Source of the DNA: Spartobacteria bacterium
GTDB taxonomy: Bacteria; Verrucomicrobiota; Verrucomicrobiia; Chthoniobacterales; Chthoniobacteraceae
NCBI GenBank assembly: GCA_021324825.1
Contig: JAJPII010000018.1
Coordinates: 46,738 to 110,737, forward strand
Direction: 5' to 3'
DNA: 64,000 bases
Shown: positions 26,159 to 35,212 of the stretch, piece after piece
Position numbering within the stretch: the stretch's first letter is position 1
Layout of the letters: every line of letters starts with the position of its first letter
The notes under the pieces: model-generated
Database searches by the model: none
Told to the model about the DNA's origin: nothing
What the model saw: only the letters and a program-made list of their open reading frames with translations
Made by a program: the position numbers and the translations under genes

Positions 26159-26935
26159 TTACATGCCCATGATCTGGTAGCCGCCATCCACGTAGAGGAC
26201 CTGGCCCGTGATCGAGGCCGCTCCTTCGCTCGCGAGGAAGACGCCCGTGGCGCCAAGCTCCGCGGGGTCGCAGCTCCGGCGCAAGGGGGCGTGCGCCTCG
26301 TAGTGCTTGAGCATGGAGGTGAAGCCCGCGATGCCGCGCGCCGCCAGCGTCTGCACGGGGCCGGCACTGATGCAGTTGACCCGGATTTTCTTCGGGCCCA
26401 GATCATTGGCGAGATAGCGGGCCGTGGCCTCCAGACTGGCCTTGGCGACGCCCATGACGTTGTAGTGCGGGATGACCTTCTCGGAGCCGTAATAGGTCAT
26501 GGCGACGATGCTGCCGCCGTTTTTCATCAATGGCGCCGTCGCGCGGGCGAGGCCGAGGAGCGAATAGGCGCTGATGTCGTGCGCCACTTTGAAGGCTTCG
26601 CGGCTGGTGGCGAGGAACTCGCCTTCCAAGGCTTCCTTCGGGGCGTAGGCGACGGAATGCAGCAGGAGATCGACGGTGTCTCCATGCGCCTTTACCTTGT
26701 CAAAAAACGAGTCAATCTCCTCATCCTTGCTGACGTCGCACGGGTAGAGCGGCGTATCGGCGCCGAATTCGGAAACGAGTTCTTCGACGTTCTCTTTGAT
26801 GCGCTCGCCCTGGTAATTGAAGATGAGGCGCGCGCCGGCGTTCGCCCACGCCTTGGCGATGGCCCACGCGATGCTGCGCTTGTTCGCCACGCCGAAGACG
26901 AGGCCGGTCTTTCCTTCCAGAATTTTGTGACTCAT
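26159..26935 (-). CDS. fabI: Enoyl-[acyl-carrier-protein] reductase (NADH)
   Basis: Short-chain dehydrogenase that carries out the last reduction of each fatty-acid elongation cycle. From the ATG before SHKILEGKTG the product is 258 residues. FabI hallmarks are GVANKRSIAWAIAKA, LLHSVAYAPK, the Tyr-x6-Lys active site YNVMGVAKASLE preceded by MTYYGSEKV, and SAGPVQTLAARGI. The latter two separate it from ordinary SDR enzymes. An ATG nine codons upstream is less likely. It lies upstream of the exported hypothetical and glcD genes. Confidence 0.95.
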   Translation of the reverse strand: MSHKILEGKTGLVFGVANKRSIAWAIAKAWANAGARLIFNYQGERIKENVEELVSEFGADTPLYPCDVSKDEEIDSFFDKVKAHGDTVDLLLHSVAYAPKEALEGEFLATSREAFKVAHDISAYSLLGLARATAPLMKNGGSIVAMTYYGSEKVIPHYNVMGVAKASLEATARYLANDLGPKKIRVNCISAGPVQTLAARGIAGFTSMLKHYEAHAPLRRSCDPAELGATGVFLASEGAASITGQVLYVDGGYQIMGM

Positions 26936-26991
26936 TGGGAAAGCGTGCCCCGAAAGACGCAATTACAAAAGCCGAAAATGCAAACCCGCCC

Positions 26992-27792
26992 TCACGCGTT
27001 GAATGCGACGAATTTCCGGCTGATCCGGCCGCCCGAGGCTTTGCAAACAAACCATCCCTTTTCCTTCGAGCCGTCGTGGTTTGACCGGACGCGGGAGCAG
27101 CAGCGGTCGGTCGTCAAGGCGGCCTGGCGCACGGCGCGTTCGGTGAACCCGTGGTAATGCCCGCTGAAGACGGCCTGGAGATTGATGTCGAGGAAGCGGT
27201 TCAGGAGGTCGTCCGCGTTGCGGGGCCGCGCGAAGACGTTCTGCCCGAGCGGGAAATGGGTCAGGATGACGGTCGGTTTGCGGCGGTCGAGTTTCGGAAG
27301 ATTCGCGTCGAGCCAGGCGAGCGTATCCGCGGGGATGGCGGTGTTGTACGCGGTGAGGCCCTGCGTGGTGTCGAGCGCGAGAAACTGCCAGCCGCGATGT
27401 TCGAACGCGTAGTTGATCTGCCCGGGAAAGACGCGTTCATAAGCCGTCCGCGTGGAATCCTTGAAGTAGTCGTGGTTGCCCACCACGGCATGGAGGGGCA
27501 TCCCGAGGCCGAGAAAAATCTCGCGCGAATTCGCGAGTTGCGCCGGCTCGCCTTCGTCGGCCTGGTCGCCGCCCAGCAGGCAGAACTCGGCGTCGGGCGC
27601 GCTTGCCTTCATCTGCCGGACGACGTTCTGGAACCACGGAACGCACCCTTCGTCCCTGTAATGGAGGTCGTTCACCGCGATGAACGTAAAGTCCCCGGGC
27701 GCGTCGGAGGCGGAGAGGCGGCCGGGCCAGAGGCCGTAGGCCAAAAGCGCGCCGGCGCCAAGGCGGAGCATTTCGCGACGGGTGAGTTCCAT
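26992..27792 (-). CDS. Tat-exported metallophosphoesterase
   Basis: 266 residues starting MELTRREMLRLGAGALL, a twin-arginine-like signal. The calcineurin-like metal motifs are in order: DLHY for D-x-H, GGDQAD for GD, GNHDY for GNHD, ILTHFPLG, and FSGHYHG for GHxH. The substrate is unknown; purple-acid-phosphatase and cyclic-nucleotide phosphodiesterase relatives share this set. It begins two bases after the upstream Tat-exported aldo/keto reductase ends, so the two are cotranscribed. Confidence 0.88.
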   Translation of the reverse strand: MELTRREMLRLGAGALLAYGLWPGRLSASDAPGDFTFIAVNDLHYRDEGCVPWFQNVVRQMKASAPDAEFCLLGGDQADEGEPAQLANSREIFLGLGMPLHAVVGNHDYFKDSTRTAYERVFPGQINYAFEHRGWQFLALDTTQGLTAYNTAIPADTLAWLDANLPKLDRRKPTVILTHFPLGQNVFARPRNADDLLNRFLDINLQAVFSGHYHGFTERAVRQAALTTDRCCSRVRSNHDGSKEKGWFVCKASGGRISRKFVAFNA

Positions 27793-27794
27793 CT

Positions 27795-28769
27795 TTACGC
27801 CTTGTAAAATTCGACGCGCTTCCCGGCGAGGTCGGCGACTTTCGCGATGAGCGCCTGGCGGTGTTCCTCCGTCATCCCGGTGAAGGAGCGCGCCAGATCG
27901 ATCTTCTCCTGGATGTGCGCCGGGTTGTCCGGCCCTGAAATGAGGACGGAGACCGGCAGCGACCAGACGAAATGCATCGCCTCGCCCATGCTGACGCGGT
28001 CGGGAACGAGGTGCGGATTGGAGCCGTGCTCGCCGTGCTGGGAGCCGCCGAAGAAGCCGCCGTTCGAAAGCGTTTTCATGGCCAGGACGCCGATGTTCAG
28101 ATCGACCAGCCTGGGCATGACGTTTTTGATGAAGGATTTGTAGCTGGGGTCCGCGAGATTCACGGGCATTTGGACCGTCTCGAAGACGGCTCCCTTTTCC
28201 GCGAGCAAATGGAGGTGGGTATCGGGGTCGGTGTGGCCGGTGAAGCCGATGTGGCGGATCTTGCCCGCGGCCCTGGCTTCCAGCAAAGCGTCGAGCACTC
28301 CGTTTTTCAGGCGGTTTTCCACGTCGCCGACGGTGGTCATCTCGTGCATCTGCCAGAGATCGAGGTGATCGGTGTTCATCCGGCGCAAGGTTGCGTCGAG
28401 GCTTTTGCGAACGGAGGCGGCGTCCTTCGCGTCGGTCTTCGTCATCAGGAATATGATGTCGCGATATTTTGGGGTCAGCAGCCGTCCCAGGCGGCTTTCG
28501 CTGCCGCCGTCCTGATACGACTCGCAGGAATCGAAGAACCGGACGCCGCCCGCGAGAGCGGTTTCGATCGTTTCCTGGGCGTCGCGCTCGTTCATGCGCC
28601 CTATGTGCCAGCCGCCCACGCCGAGCATCGTCACCGCCTCGCCCGTGCGGCCAAGCTTCCGTTGCGGCAGAAGCCGGCCGAGCCTGTCGGAGGCGTTCCC
28701 CCGCGAGACGAGGAGGATGCCCGCCGTCGCGCCGCCGAGCATCTGGAGGAAGGAGCGCCGCTTCATCAT
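27795..28769 (-). CDS. Tat-exported aldo/keto reductase
   Basis: 324 residues from [17 protein letters not shown], a textbook twin-arginine signal. The barrel carries the AKR tetrad: Asp and Tyr in [11 protein letters not shown], Lys in [10 protein letters not shown], and His in LWQMHEMTT. The cofactor-binding end reads [16 protein letters not shown]. Periplasmic AKRs are exported folded with the cofactor bound. A start seven codons upstream is possible. It diverges from pgi and precedes the metallophosphoesterase. Confidence 0.88.
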   Translation of the reverse strand: MMKRRSFLQMLGGATAGILLVSRGNASDRLGRLLPQRKLGRTGEAVTMLGVGGWHIGRMNERDAQETIETALAGGVRFFDSCESYQDGGSESRLGRLLTPKYRDIIFLMTKTDAKDAASVRKSLDATLRRMNTDHLDLWQMHEMTTVGDVENRLKNGVLDALLEARAAGKIRHIGFTGHTDPDTHLHLLAEKGAVFETVQMPVNLADPSYKSFIKNVMPRLVDLNIGVLAMKTLSNGGFFGGSQHGEHGSNPHLVPDRVSMGEAMHFVWSLPVSVLISGPDNPAHIQEKIDLARSFTGMTEEHRQALIAKVADLAGKRVEFYKA

Positions 28770-28853
28770 CCCGGCAAGCTCGCCCTCCACGCCGATTTTT
28801 CAAGGGATGCGAATGATGTTTCCTTTCCAGCGGTTTTTTTGTCTCATTGGAAC

Positions 28854-30422
28854 ATGACCCCCTCACCCTCTCTCTGGGAACGGTTTCAAAAGTATTCCCT
28901 CCAATACGACGACCTCGGTTTTTCCTTCGACATCAGCCGGATGCGGTTCCCCGACGGCTTCCTGGAAAAGATGCGGCCCCAATGCGAACTCGCCTTCAAA
29001 CGCATGGACGAGCTGGAGGCGGGCGCGATCGCGAACCCGGACGAGAACCGGATGGTCGGCCATTACTGGCTGCGAGCGCCTGAACTCGCGCCGGACGCGG
29101 CGTTGCGCGGGGAGATCGAGGAGACCCTGGCCGCCATCAAGTCTTTCACCTCGGCGGTGCATCGCGGCGAGATCGCGGCGCCGGACGGCAAGCCGTTCAC
29201 GGACATCCTGCTGATCGGAATCGGCGGGTCGGCGCTGGGGCCGCAGTTCATCGCCGACGCGCTGGGGGGCGCGCGTGATCCGATGCGCATTCATTTCCTC
29301 GACAACACCGACCCCGACGGCATGGACAAGGTGCTCGCGGCGATCAAAGACCGGCTGCCCCAAACGCTGGCCGTCGTCATCTCCAAGTCCGGCGGCACCA
29401 AGGAGACGCGCAACGGCATGCTCGAAGCGCAGGCGAAATTCCGCTCCGCCGGGCTGAACCCCCCGGCGCATTTCGTCGCCGTCACGGGCAAGGATAGCGA
29501 GTTGGATCGCACCGCTTCCTCGCAAAAATGGCTGAAGCGCTTCCCGATGTGGGATTGGGTCGGCGGGCGCACTTCGGTCATGAGCGCGGTCGGCCTCGTG
29601 CCCGCCGCGTTGCAAGGGCTGGATGTCGACGCCTTCCTCGCCGGCGCCGCGGCGATGGACGGGAAGACGCGCGTCCACGATACGGCGAAGAACGCCGCCA
29701 TGCTCGTGGCGCTCATGTGGTATTACGCGGGCGACGGCAAGGGCGCGAAAGACATGGTCGTCCTCCCTTATAAGGATCGGCTCATGCTCTTCAGCAAATA
29801 CCTCCAGCAACTCGTCATGGAATCGCTGGGGAAAGAGAAAGACCTCGACGGCAAGACCGTCAACCAGGGCATCGCGGTCTATGGAAACAAAGGCTCGACC
29901 GACCAGCACGCTTATGTACAGCAACTGCGCGAAGGCGTCCTGAATTTTTTCGTCACCTTCATCGAAGTGCGGAAGGACCGCGCGACCGCTTCCTCGGAAG
30001 TCGAGCCGGGCATCACCAGCGGCGATTACCTCCAGGGTTTCCTGCGCGGGACGCGGGCGGCTCTTTATGAAGGCGGGCGGGATTCCATCACCATCAGCCT
30101 GCCGGAAGTGACGGCTTATACCGTCGGCGCATTGATAGCCCTGTATGAAAGGGCGGTCGGTTTCTACGCCACCCTCGTGAATGTCAACGCGTACCACCAG
30201 CCGGGCGTCGAAGCCGGGAAGAAAGCCGCGACACGCATCATCGACTTGCAGCAGCGCGTCGTGAAGGCCCTCACCGCGCCCGCGACGGCGGCGGATATCG
30301 CCGCCGGATTAAACGCGGACGCGGAAGACGTCTATCACATCCTCACCCACCTTGCGGCAAACGGCGGGGCCGTCAGGAAAGCCGGCGCCACTCCCGGCGA
30401 GGATACATTCGGCCCGCCTTAG
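28854..30422 (+). CDS. pgi: Glucose-6-phosphate isomerase
   Basis: Interconverts glucose 6-phosphate and fructose 6-phosphate in glycolysis. From the ATG before [19 protein letters not shown] the product is 522 residues. Sugar-phosphate binding motifs are [13 protein letters not shown] and [16 protein letters not shown]; the active-site region includes [16 protein letters not shown] with the conserved His. A C-terminal extension of about 60 residues ([16 protein letters not shown] onward) resembles a small winged-helix-like tail found in related long Pgi proteins. It is probably cotranscribed with the kinase gene 10 bases downstream. Confidence 0.95.
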   Translation: MTPSPSLWERFQKYSLQYDDLGFSFDISRMRFPDGFLEKMRPQCELAFKRMDELEAGAIANPDENRMVGHYWLRAPELAPDAALRGEIEETLAAIKSFTSAVHRGEIAAPDGKPFTDILLIGIGGSALGPQFIADALGGARDPMRIHFLDNTDPDGMDKVLAAIKDRLPQTLAVVISKSGGTKETRNGMLEAQAKFRSAGLNPPAHFVAVTGKDSELDRTASSQKWLKRFPMWDWVGGRTSVMSAVGLVPAALQGLDVDAFLAGAAAMDGKTRVHDTAKNAAMLVALMWYYAGDGKGAKDMVVLPYKDRLMLFSKYLQQLVMESLGKEKDLDGKTVNQGIAVYGNKGSTDQHAYVQQLREGVLNFFVTFIEVRKDRATASSEVEPGITSGDYLQGFLRGTRAALYEGGRDSITISLPEVTAYTVGALIALYERAVGFYATLVNVNAYHQPGVEAGKKAATRIIDLQQRVVKALTAPATAADIAAGLNADAEDVYHILTHLAANGGAVRKAGATPGEDTFGPP

Positions 30423-30432
30423 CATTTCGGCC

Positions 30433-31107
30433 ATGTCAAAGGATTCGGAGGAGTTGCTCGTGCCGTGGCCGCGCGTGGTCGCGTTCACCCGCCAGCTTTC
30501 CCACGACGTGCGCAACGGCTTGAACGCGATCGACCTGGAAGCCTCTTTCATAACCGAACTGAACGCGGACCCGGAGATAGCCGGGGAACTGAAAAAACTC
30601 CGCGCGATGGTTCTCAACACCACGAAACTCTTGCAGGGGGTGTCCGCCGCCCTCGGAAGCCTCTCGATGAACCCCATCGACCTGGAGGCGAACATCCTTT
30701 TGCACGAGGTGCGGGAACGGCTCATAAAGCTTCATCCCGAAGAAATGCCTCTCGTCAAATGGACGGAGAAACTGGCAGGCGAACTTGTGGAAGTGGACAT
30801 CGAACGGCTTTGGGGAGCCGTGCGCGAACTATTCGAGAACGCCTTCCAGCAACACGAGAAAGGCAAGGCGATTGCATTCGACGCGAGCAGCGACGCCGGT
30901 CATCTCATCCTGGAACTGCGCGAGGAAAAATCCGGGCCTGTCGAGACGGCGGACTGGGGCGCGCCCTTCATGAGCAAACGGCGCGGCGGCCTGGGCCTGG
31001 GTCTCTTCCATGTGCGGCAAGTCCTCGCGGCCCACGGCGGGACCTGGACGCCCGCCCATGAAGCCGGCGCGCTCGTCACACGTCTCACCCTGCCGTTGAA
31101 GAAGTGA
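30433..31107 (+). CDS. Minimal sensor histidine kinase without input domain
   Basis: 224 residues. A HisKA-like helix holds the H box RQLSHDVRNGLNAI (His 24). The HATPase region has the N box ELFENAFQQHE and G boxes ending RGGLGLGLFHVRQVLAAHGG. There is no sensor, transmembrane or HAMP segment and no partner response regulator nearby, so it is soluble and must receive its signal through another protein. The HATPase lacks a clear DxGxG first G box, so activity is not assured. It lies 10 bases after pgi, and the significance of that linkage is unknown. Confidence 0.8.
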   Translation: MSKDSEELLVPWPRVVAFTRQLSHDVRNGLNAIDLEASFITELNADPEIAGELKKLRAMVLNTTKLLQGVSAALGSLSMNPIDLEANILLHEVRERLIKLHPEEMPLVKWTEKLAGELVEVDIERLWGAVRELFENAFQQHEKGKAIAFDASSDAGHLILELREEKSGPVETADWGAPFMSKRRGGLGLGLFHVRQVLAAHGGTWTPAHEAGALVTRLTLPLKK

Positions 31108-31112
31108 GCTTT

Positions 31113-31231
31113 GTCATGCACGCGGCGTCGTTGCCGTTGTAGAGTTGTAGAGGCGGCTGTGCCAGCCGCCTGGAGCGGGAGCCGACGCACCGTTCCAGGT
31201 CTTAGGCGGCTGGCACAGCCGCCTCTACAAC
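31113..31231. repeat. Pair of opposed dispersed palindromic repeats
   Basis: GTCATGCAC (31113-31121) precedes GTTGTAGAGGCGGCTGTGCC...GCC (31144-31170). A second copy in the opposite orientation occupies 31204-31231 (AGGCGGCTGGCACAGCCGCC, then TCTACAAC). The two arms face each other like a BIME-type arrangement. They fill the 141-base convergent gap between the kinase gene and the DUF4340 gene and could form a bidirectional hairpin terminator. Confidence 0.85.
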
Positions 31232-31248
31232 CCCGGGTAAAACCGCTT

Positions 31249-33009
31249 TTACGGCATCGTCCCCGACACGGACGGCGCCGGCTTGGGAGCGCCCGCCAGG
31301 GGAAGCTGAAGGGCTTCCACATCCGGCTTGCTCAGCAGGAATGTCCCGGGCAAGCCTTCGGCTGTGGCGACCCACATGTCGGCGACGGGTTGCCCGATAT
31401 TTAACTTAATCGCGGTCTTGCCCGCGGCGGCCGCTACCGTCAGCGATGGAATAACGGGTTGGCCGGGGGCGAGCCACCGCACGGCATGGAGGCCGGCGAA
31501 CGTGTTGCAGAACGATTGCACATTGGCGTCGTTGAGGGGGGCTGGGCCTTTCGTCAGTTTCCAGACGCCTTTGGCGCGTTCCAGCGCGATTTCGGACTGG
31601 CCGGGCCTGGTTACGTCAAGGGCGGTTATCTCCTCGGGCTTGAGTTTGTAGATGGCGAGGTCCTGCCATTGCGTGGCGTCCGGGTAGATAGAGTCGAGGA
31701 TCGTCTTTTTGACGGAGACGATGAAGGGTTCGTTTTCGAGGCGGGCGTAGACGTTGTCGCCCTCGATTTTGCCGAAGGAGACGGTTTCGACGGGACGCTC
31801 GCCCGCCGCGCTTTCCGGGGTGTTGGAAGAGGCGTAGGAACTGAACGTCACTTTCATTTGCGGCTTGTCGAGGCCATATTTGGCGAGTTCCGCGGAGACG
31901 TCCGCGACGAAGGCGGTGACGGTCTCGTCCTGCAAGGCGCCCGCCAGGCCTTTCACGGCGGTTGCGTTGGCGGGGCGGTTATTGAGGCTCTTGATCTCCC
32001 AGGCCTCCTCTTTGCGCGCGAGGACTATCTTTTCCTTGCCCGCGGGTTCCACGTTGACGCGATCCACTATGTCGAGGTTCAGGCGAAGGAGATGCCGGTC
32101 GCGCAGGTCGTTCGGCTTTTTGGCGACTGCGTCCTGAACCGTTTTTGGCAGGAGGCAAATGGCGTTGCGCGCGGCGAGGCGGGCGTAGACTTTGTCCTTC
32201 TCCCTGTTGCCAAGCTCCAGGACTTCGGGGTCTTTTACGGCGGGGTTGAAAAGACTCACGGTTATCGCGGGTTCGGCCAGGCCGTATGCGACGGGATTGC
32301 CTTTGCCGGGGACGAAGCTGTCGATGCGCGTGTTGATGATCTGCGCGATGAGGTCGTTAATTTTCTGGTCGTCGCCGCGCGCGTTGATCGGTTTGCGAAG
32401 CTGCCAGTGATCCTGGACTTTCTCCGCCTCGATCTGCCCGAGGATGATTTTGTTTACCTGGGTTGCGTCCAGCGAGGTGACGCGGTGGTCGCGGAAGTCG
32501 TCGGCCTTCTTGGAGAGTTGCGTCTTGATGGAGCTGTCCGCGACGTAGACGGTCTTTGAACGGTCGATGCCGAGATACGTCTTGCCGTCGACCGCGGCGT
32601 CGTTGCCGAGAAGGATCTCCGGCGGGCCGATGGGGGCCAGTATCTTGACGCGCAACTGGGAGTGCGTGAGGCCGAATTCCTTCATCTGGTCCTCGCCGTT
32701 TTTTTCGTCGAGCGCGGTGTCCTTGCGCAGGTGTTCGATGGAGTCGAGGAGCTGCTCGACCGCGGAATTGTCGGCGCGGTCCACGACCGGCTTTTGGAGG
32801 CGCCAATCGCCGCCCTGCTTGCGAATCTCGATCCTGTCCTCCTTGTTGGCGATGTCGACGCCGGTGACTTTGTCGCGGTCGAAGCTGACGACGTACTGGT
32901 CGCGCTCGGCGGCTTCGCGGGTGGTGGGCTGCTTGCTCTCGTAGAGCTTGATGAAGGCGAACAGGCCGCCCGCGACGAGCAGAAGAAGAAGGGTGGTGCG
33001 CGGTTTCAT
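31249..33009 (-). CDS. DUF4340 protein of the Gld-like exporter cluster
   Basis: 586 residues with one N-terminal membrane helix (TLLLLLVAGGLFAFIKLY) and a long extracytoplasmic region made of several repeats of a DUF4340 beta-rich unit. A typical repeat is RDKVTGVDIANKEDRIEIRK...WRLQKPV, with similar blocks near 180, 330 and 470. The family is typically the last gene of GldA/GldF/GldG-like ABC clusters, and its role is unknown. It begins two bases after the GldG-like gene. The gene ends at the double repeat region. Confidence 0.88.
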   Translation of the reverse strand: MKPRTTLLLLLVAGGLFAFIKLYESKQPTTREAAERDQYVVSFDRDKVTGVDIANKEDRIEIRKQGGDWRLQKPVVDRADNSAVEQLLDSIEHLRKDTALDEKNGEDQMKEFGLTHSQLRVKILAPIGPPEILLGNDAAVDGKTYLGIDRSKTVYVADSSIKTQLSKKADDFRDHRVTSLDATQVNKIILGQIEAEKVQDHWQLRKPINARGDDQKINDLIAQIINTRIDSFVPGKGNPVAYGLAEPAITVSLFNPAVKDPEVLELGNREKDKVYARLAARNAICLLPKTVQDAVAKKPNDLRDRHLLRLNLDIVDRVNVEPAGKEKIVLARKEEAWEIKSLNNRPANATAVKGLAGALQDETVTAFVADVSAELAKYGLDKPQMKVTFSSYASSNTPESAAGERPVETVSFGKIEGDNVYARLENEPFIVSVKKTILDSIYPDATQWQDLAIYKLKPEEITALDVTRPGQSEIALERAKGVWKLTKGPAPLNDANVQSFCNTFAGLHAVRWLAPGQPVIPSLTVAAAAGKTAIKLNIGQPVADMWVATAEGLPGTFLLSKPDVEALQLPLAGAPKPAPSVSGTMP

Positions 33010-33010
33010 C

Positions 33011-34453
33011 TTAGTGCCGCCGGCGCCAGATGACCAGCAGCCCGAAGAGCGCGGCGACGGACGGGATGATGATGACGACGATGAGCAGCATGCGGCTGGT
33101 CTGCGCTTCGGTGAGGTTGAGGGTGAAGAGGTTGGCGACCTTCGGCGAGATGCCGGTGAGTTCCTGCCTGTCGAGGAGCCAGTTCAGGCCGCTCAAGGCG
33201 AAGTCGAGATTCACTTGCGTGAGGCCTTCGCCGGTGAGGAAGTCGGAGTTGCCGACAACGAGCATTCGCGAGGAATCGACGCTGGTATCGTTGACGGCGC
33301 CTTTTTCAACCGAGACGGCGAGCGTGAGCGGCGCGGCGAAGTCCCGCTTGGCGTCGAAGAAGATGTCGTCGCCCTCGAAGTTCGTCTCGCCCCAGAACCC
33401 TTCGCCCGCCTGGATGAGCGGCTGAAGGTGGACGCCCGCCTGCTCGACGGCCTGTGTGTTGAGCGTGAGCGATTCGGTGTCGCCGAGGAAAAGGGCGTTG
33501 GCGTCGTGCAACCGCTTGGTGACGGGGCTGCCCGCCATGAAGATCCCGGGCACCTGCCGCAAAACCCCCTTCCCCAGCGGGCCGAGATCGACGGTCTTCA
33601 ATACGCGATCCCCGTTGGGCTTGACGCCGAGTTCCTGGAGGAAGGCTGCGAGCTTCGGCGTGGACGAAGCCGGGTCGAGCAGGATCATGACCCGGCCTTT
33701 CTTTTCCCAATAGTCGCGCAGGAGCTTGATCTCGCGTTCGGAGGGATCGTACTTCGCGTGCATCACCAGGATGGCTTTCGCGTCCTTGGGCGCGGCGTCG
33801 ACGTTCATGAGATTGAGCGCGGAGAGTTTGATGTTCTGCCGTTCGATGAGGGTCTTCGCGTTGGAGAAATCGTCGCCGGCGAGATCGGGCTCGCCCTGGC
33901 CGGTGAGGTAAAAGACGTTGTTCTGCGCGGCCTCGCTGACTTCCAGCAGCGCGCTGGCCAGCCCCTGCTCGCCCTTGAACGCCGTCACGCGGGGCGGCTG
34001 GCCGTACTCGGCGCCGCTGTTGTCGACGTCGACGATGTCGGAGGCGTTGACGAATTTCGTGCGCCCGTCGTAGTCGACGATGATGACGTTCTCATTCGCG
34101 CCGAATTTGTATTTGTCCTGAAGCTGCCGGGCGCGCGTGAAGTTGCGGAACGGGTCGATGTACTCTATCTCGACGTTCTTGCCCGCGCCGTACTGGACTT
34201 CCTTCAGGAGGTTGACGACGTCGCCGTAGACCTCCGTGTTCGGCGAGAAGAAGACGAATATCTTCGCCGGTTTCTTGAGGTGTTGGAGGAGGGATTTCGT
34301 CGTCTCGGAGAGGGCGTATTTCTTGTCCCTGGAAAAGTCCCACCGCTTGAAGTGGTTGAAGGAAAGGTAGTTGACCATCCCGATGATGAAAACCAGCAAC
34401 GCCACTTGTAAAACGACGTTGAACCCGATCTGGAAACGTTTGATCGCCGCCAT
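33011..34453 (-). CDS. GldG-like ABC transporter auxiliary protein
   Basis: 480 residues with membrane helices at both ends (VALLVFIIGMVNYLSF and LLIVVIIIPSVAALFGLLVIW). The large domain between them includes FDFSRDKKYALSETT-type sequence (RWDFSRDKKYALSETTKSLL), KIFVFFSPN, VIIVDYDGRTKFV and KPNGDRVLKTVDLG. This matches the GldG/ABC_transp_aux family that partners with an ABC-2 permease; in Bacteroidota GldFG with GldA are needed for gliding. Here it sits four bases after the permease and two before the DUF4340 gene, so all four genes form an operon. Confidence 0.9.
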   Translation of the reverse strand: MAAIKRFQIGFNVVLQVALLVFIIGMVNYLSFNHFKRWDFSRDKKYALSETTKSLLQHLKKPAKIFVFFSPNTEVYGDVVNLLKEVQYGAGKNVEIEYIDPFRNFTRARQLQDKYKFGANENVIIVDYDGRTKFVNASDIVDVDNSGAEYGQPPRVTAFKGEQGLASALLEVSEAAQNNVFYLTGQGEPDLAGDDFSNAKTLIERQNIKLSALNLMNVDAAPKDAKAILVMHAKYDPSEREIKLLRDYWEKKGRVMILLDPASSTPKLAAFLQELGVKPNGDRVLKTVDLGPLGKGVLRQVPGIFMAGSPVTKRLHDANALFLGDTESLTLNTQAVEQAGVHLQPLIQAGEGFWGETNFEGDDIFFDAKRDFAAPLTLAVSVEKGAVNDTSVDSSRMLVVGNSDFLTGEGLTQVNLDFALSGLNWLLDRQELTGISPKVANLFTLNLTEAQTSRMLLIVVIIIPSVAALFGLLVIWRRRH

Positions 34454-34456
34454 TTC

Positions 34457-35212
34457 TTAAGCTTTCCACTTCCGGTACTGGAAGACGTGGCACGTCAGGA
34501 TGAGCATGAGGATCGTCATGCTCGTGTACCAAACGAGCGGGCGCGAATCGAGAATGCCCTTGGAGAAATCCGACATGTGCTCGACCGCGGAGATGTAGGA
34601 GATGATGTCCTTAAAAACCGGCGCGGTGACGCCGAAGATGAAGGTCAGCAAGCCGGCGAAGAACCAGAGGGTGATGCTGGTGAAGGAGATGACGGCGGCG
34701 TTGATCTGGTCCTTGGTGAGAACGGAGGCGAGGCAGCCGATGGATATATAGAAGCACCCCATGAGGAGCAGGAGCGCGTAGGCGCCCCAATACGAACCCG
34801 GCGAGCGCGCGGCGTCGGAACGGGCGACCCATTGGAAGACGACGAAATAAAGGAGGCTCGGCAGCCAGAGGACGACGTAGAAAAAGAGCGCGCCAAAGAA
34901 TTTGGAAAGGACGACCTGCCAGTCGCGAACGGGGGCGGTCGTCAGCGTCTCGAAGGTGCCCATGCGAAATTCATCGGAAAAGAGCCGCATGGTGATGAGC
35001 GGAAAAATCAGGACGTAGGAGAACCAGAAAATGACGGTGTCGAAGAAGGCTTCGACCACGGTGATCTCGACGGGGCCGCGATTGAGGATCATGACTTCGG
35101 AGTAGAAGTTGAATCCGGTGAGGATGAGGAAATAGAAGAGCACCACGTACGCGATGGGCGTGTAGAAAAAGGCTTTCACCTCGCGCAGGAAGAGGATGGC
35201 GAATGTTCTCAT
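34457..35212 (-). CDS. ABC-2 type permease (GldF-like)
   Basis: 251 residues from MRTFAILFLREVKAFFYTPI, with six membrane segments and the ABC-2 loop RLFSDEFRMGTFETLTTAPV. Partners with the ATPase encoded immediately upstream (start overlaps its stop, ATGA at 35209-35212) and the GldG-like protein downstream. The transported substrate is unknown. Confidence 0.92.
   Translation of the reverse strand: MRTFAILFLREVKAFFYTPIAYVVLFYFLILTGFNFYSEVMILNRGPVEITVVEAFFDTVIFWFSYVLIFPLITMRLFSDEFRMGTFETLTTAPVRDWQVVLSKFFGALFFYVVLWLPSLLYFVVFQWVARSDAARSPGSYWGAYALLLLMGCFYISIGCLASVLTKDQINAAVISFTSITLWFFAGLLTFIFGVTAPVFKDIISYISAVEHMSDFSKGILDSRPLVWYTSMTILMLILTCHVFQYRKWKA

Noticed and set aside
27972..28853. 294-codon N-terminal extension of pgi
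   Set aside because: It is antisense to the Tat-exported aldo/keto reductase; Pgi homology begins at 28854.
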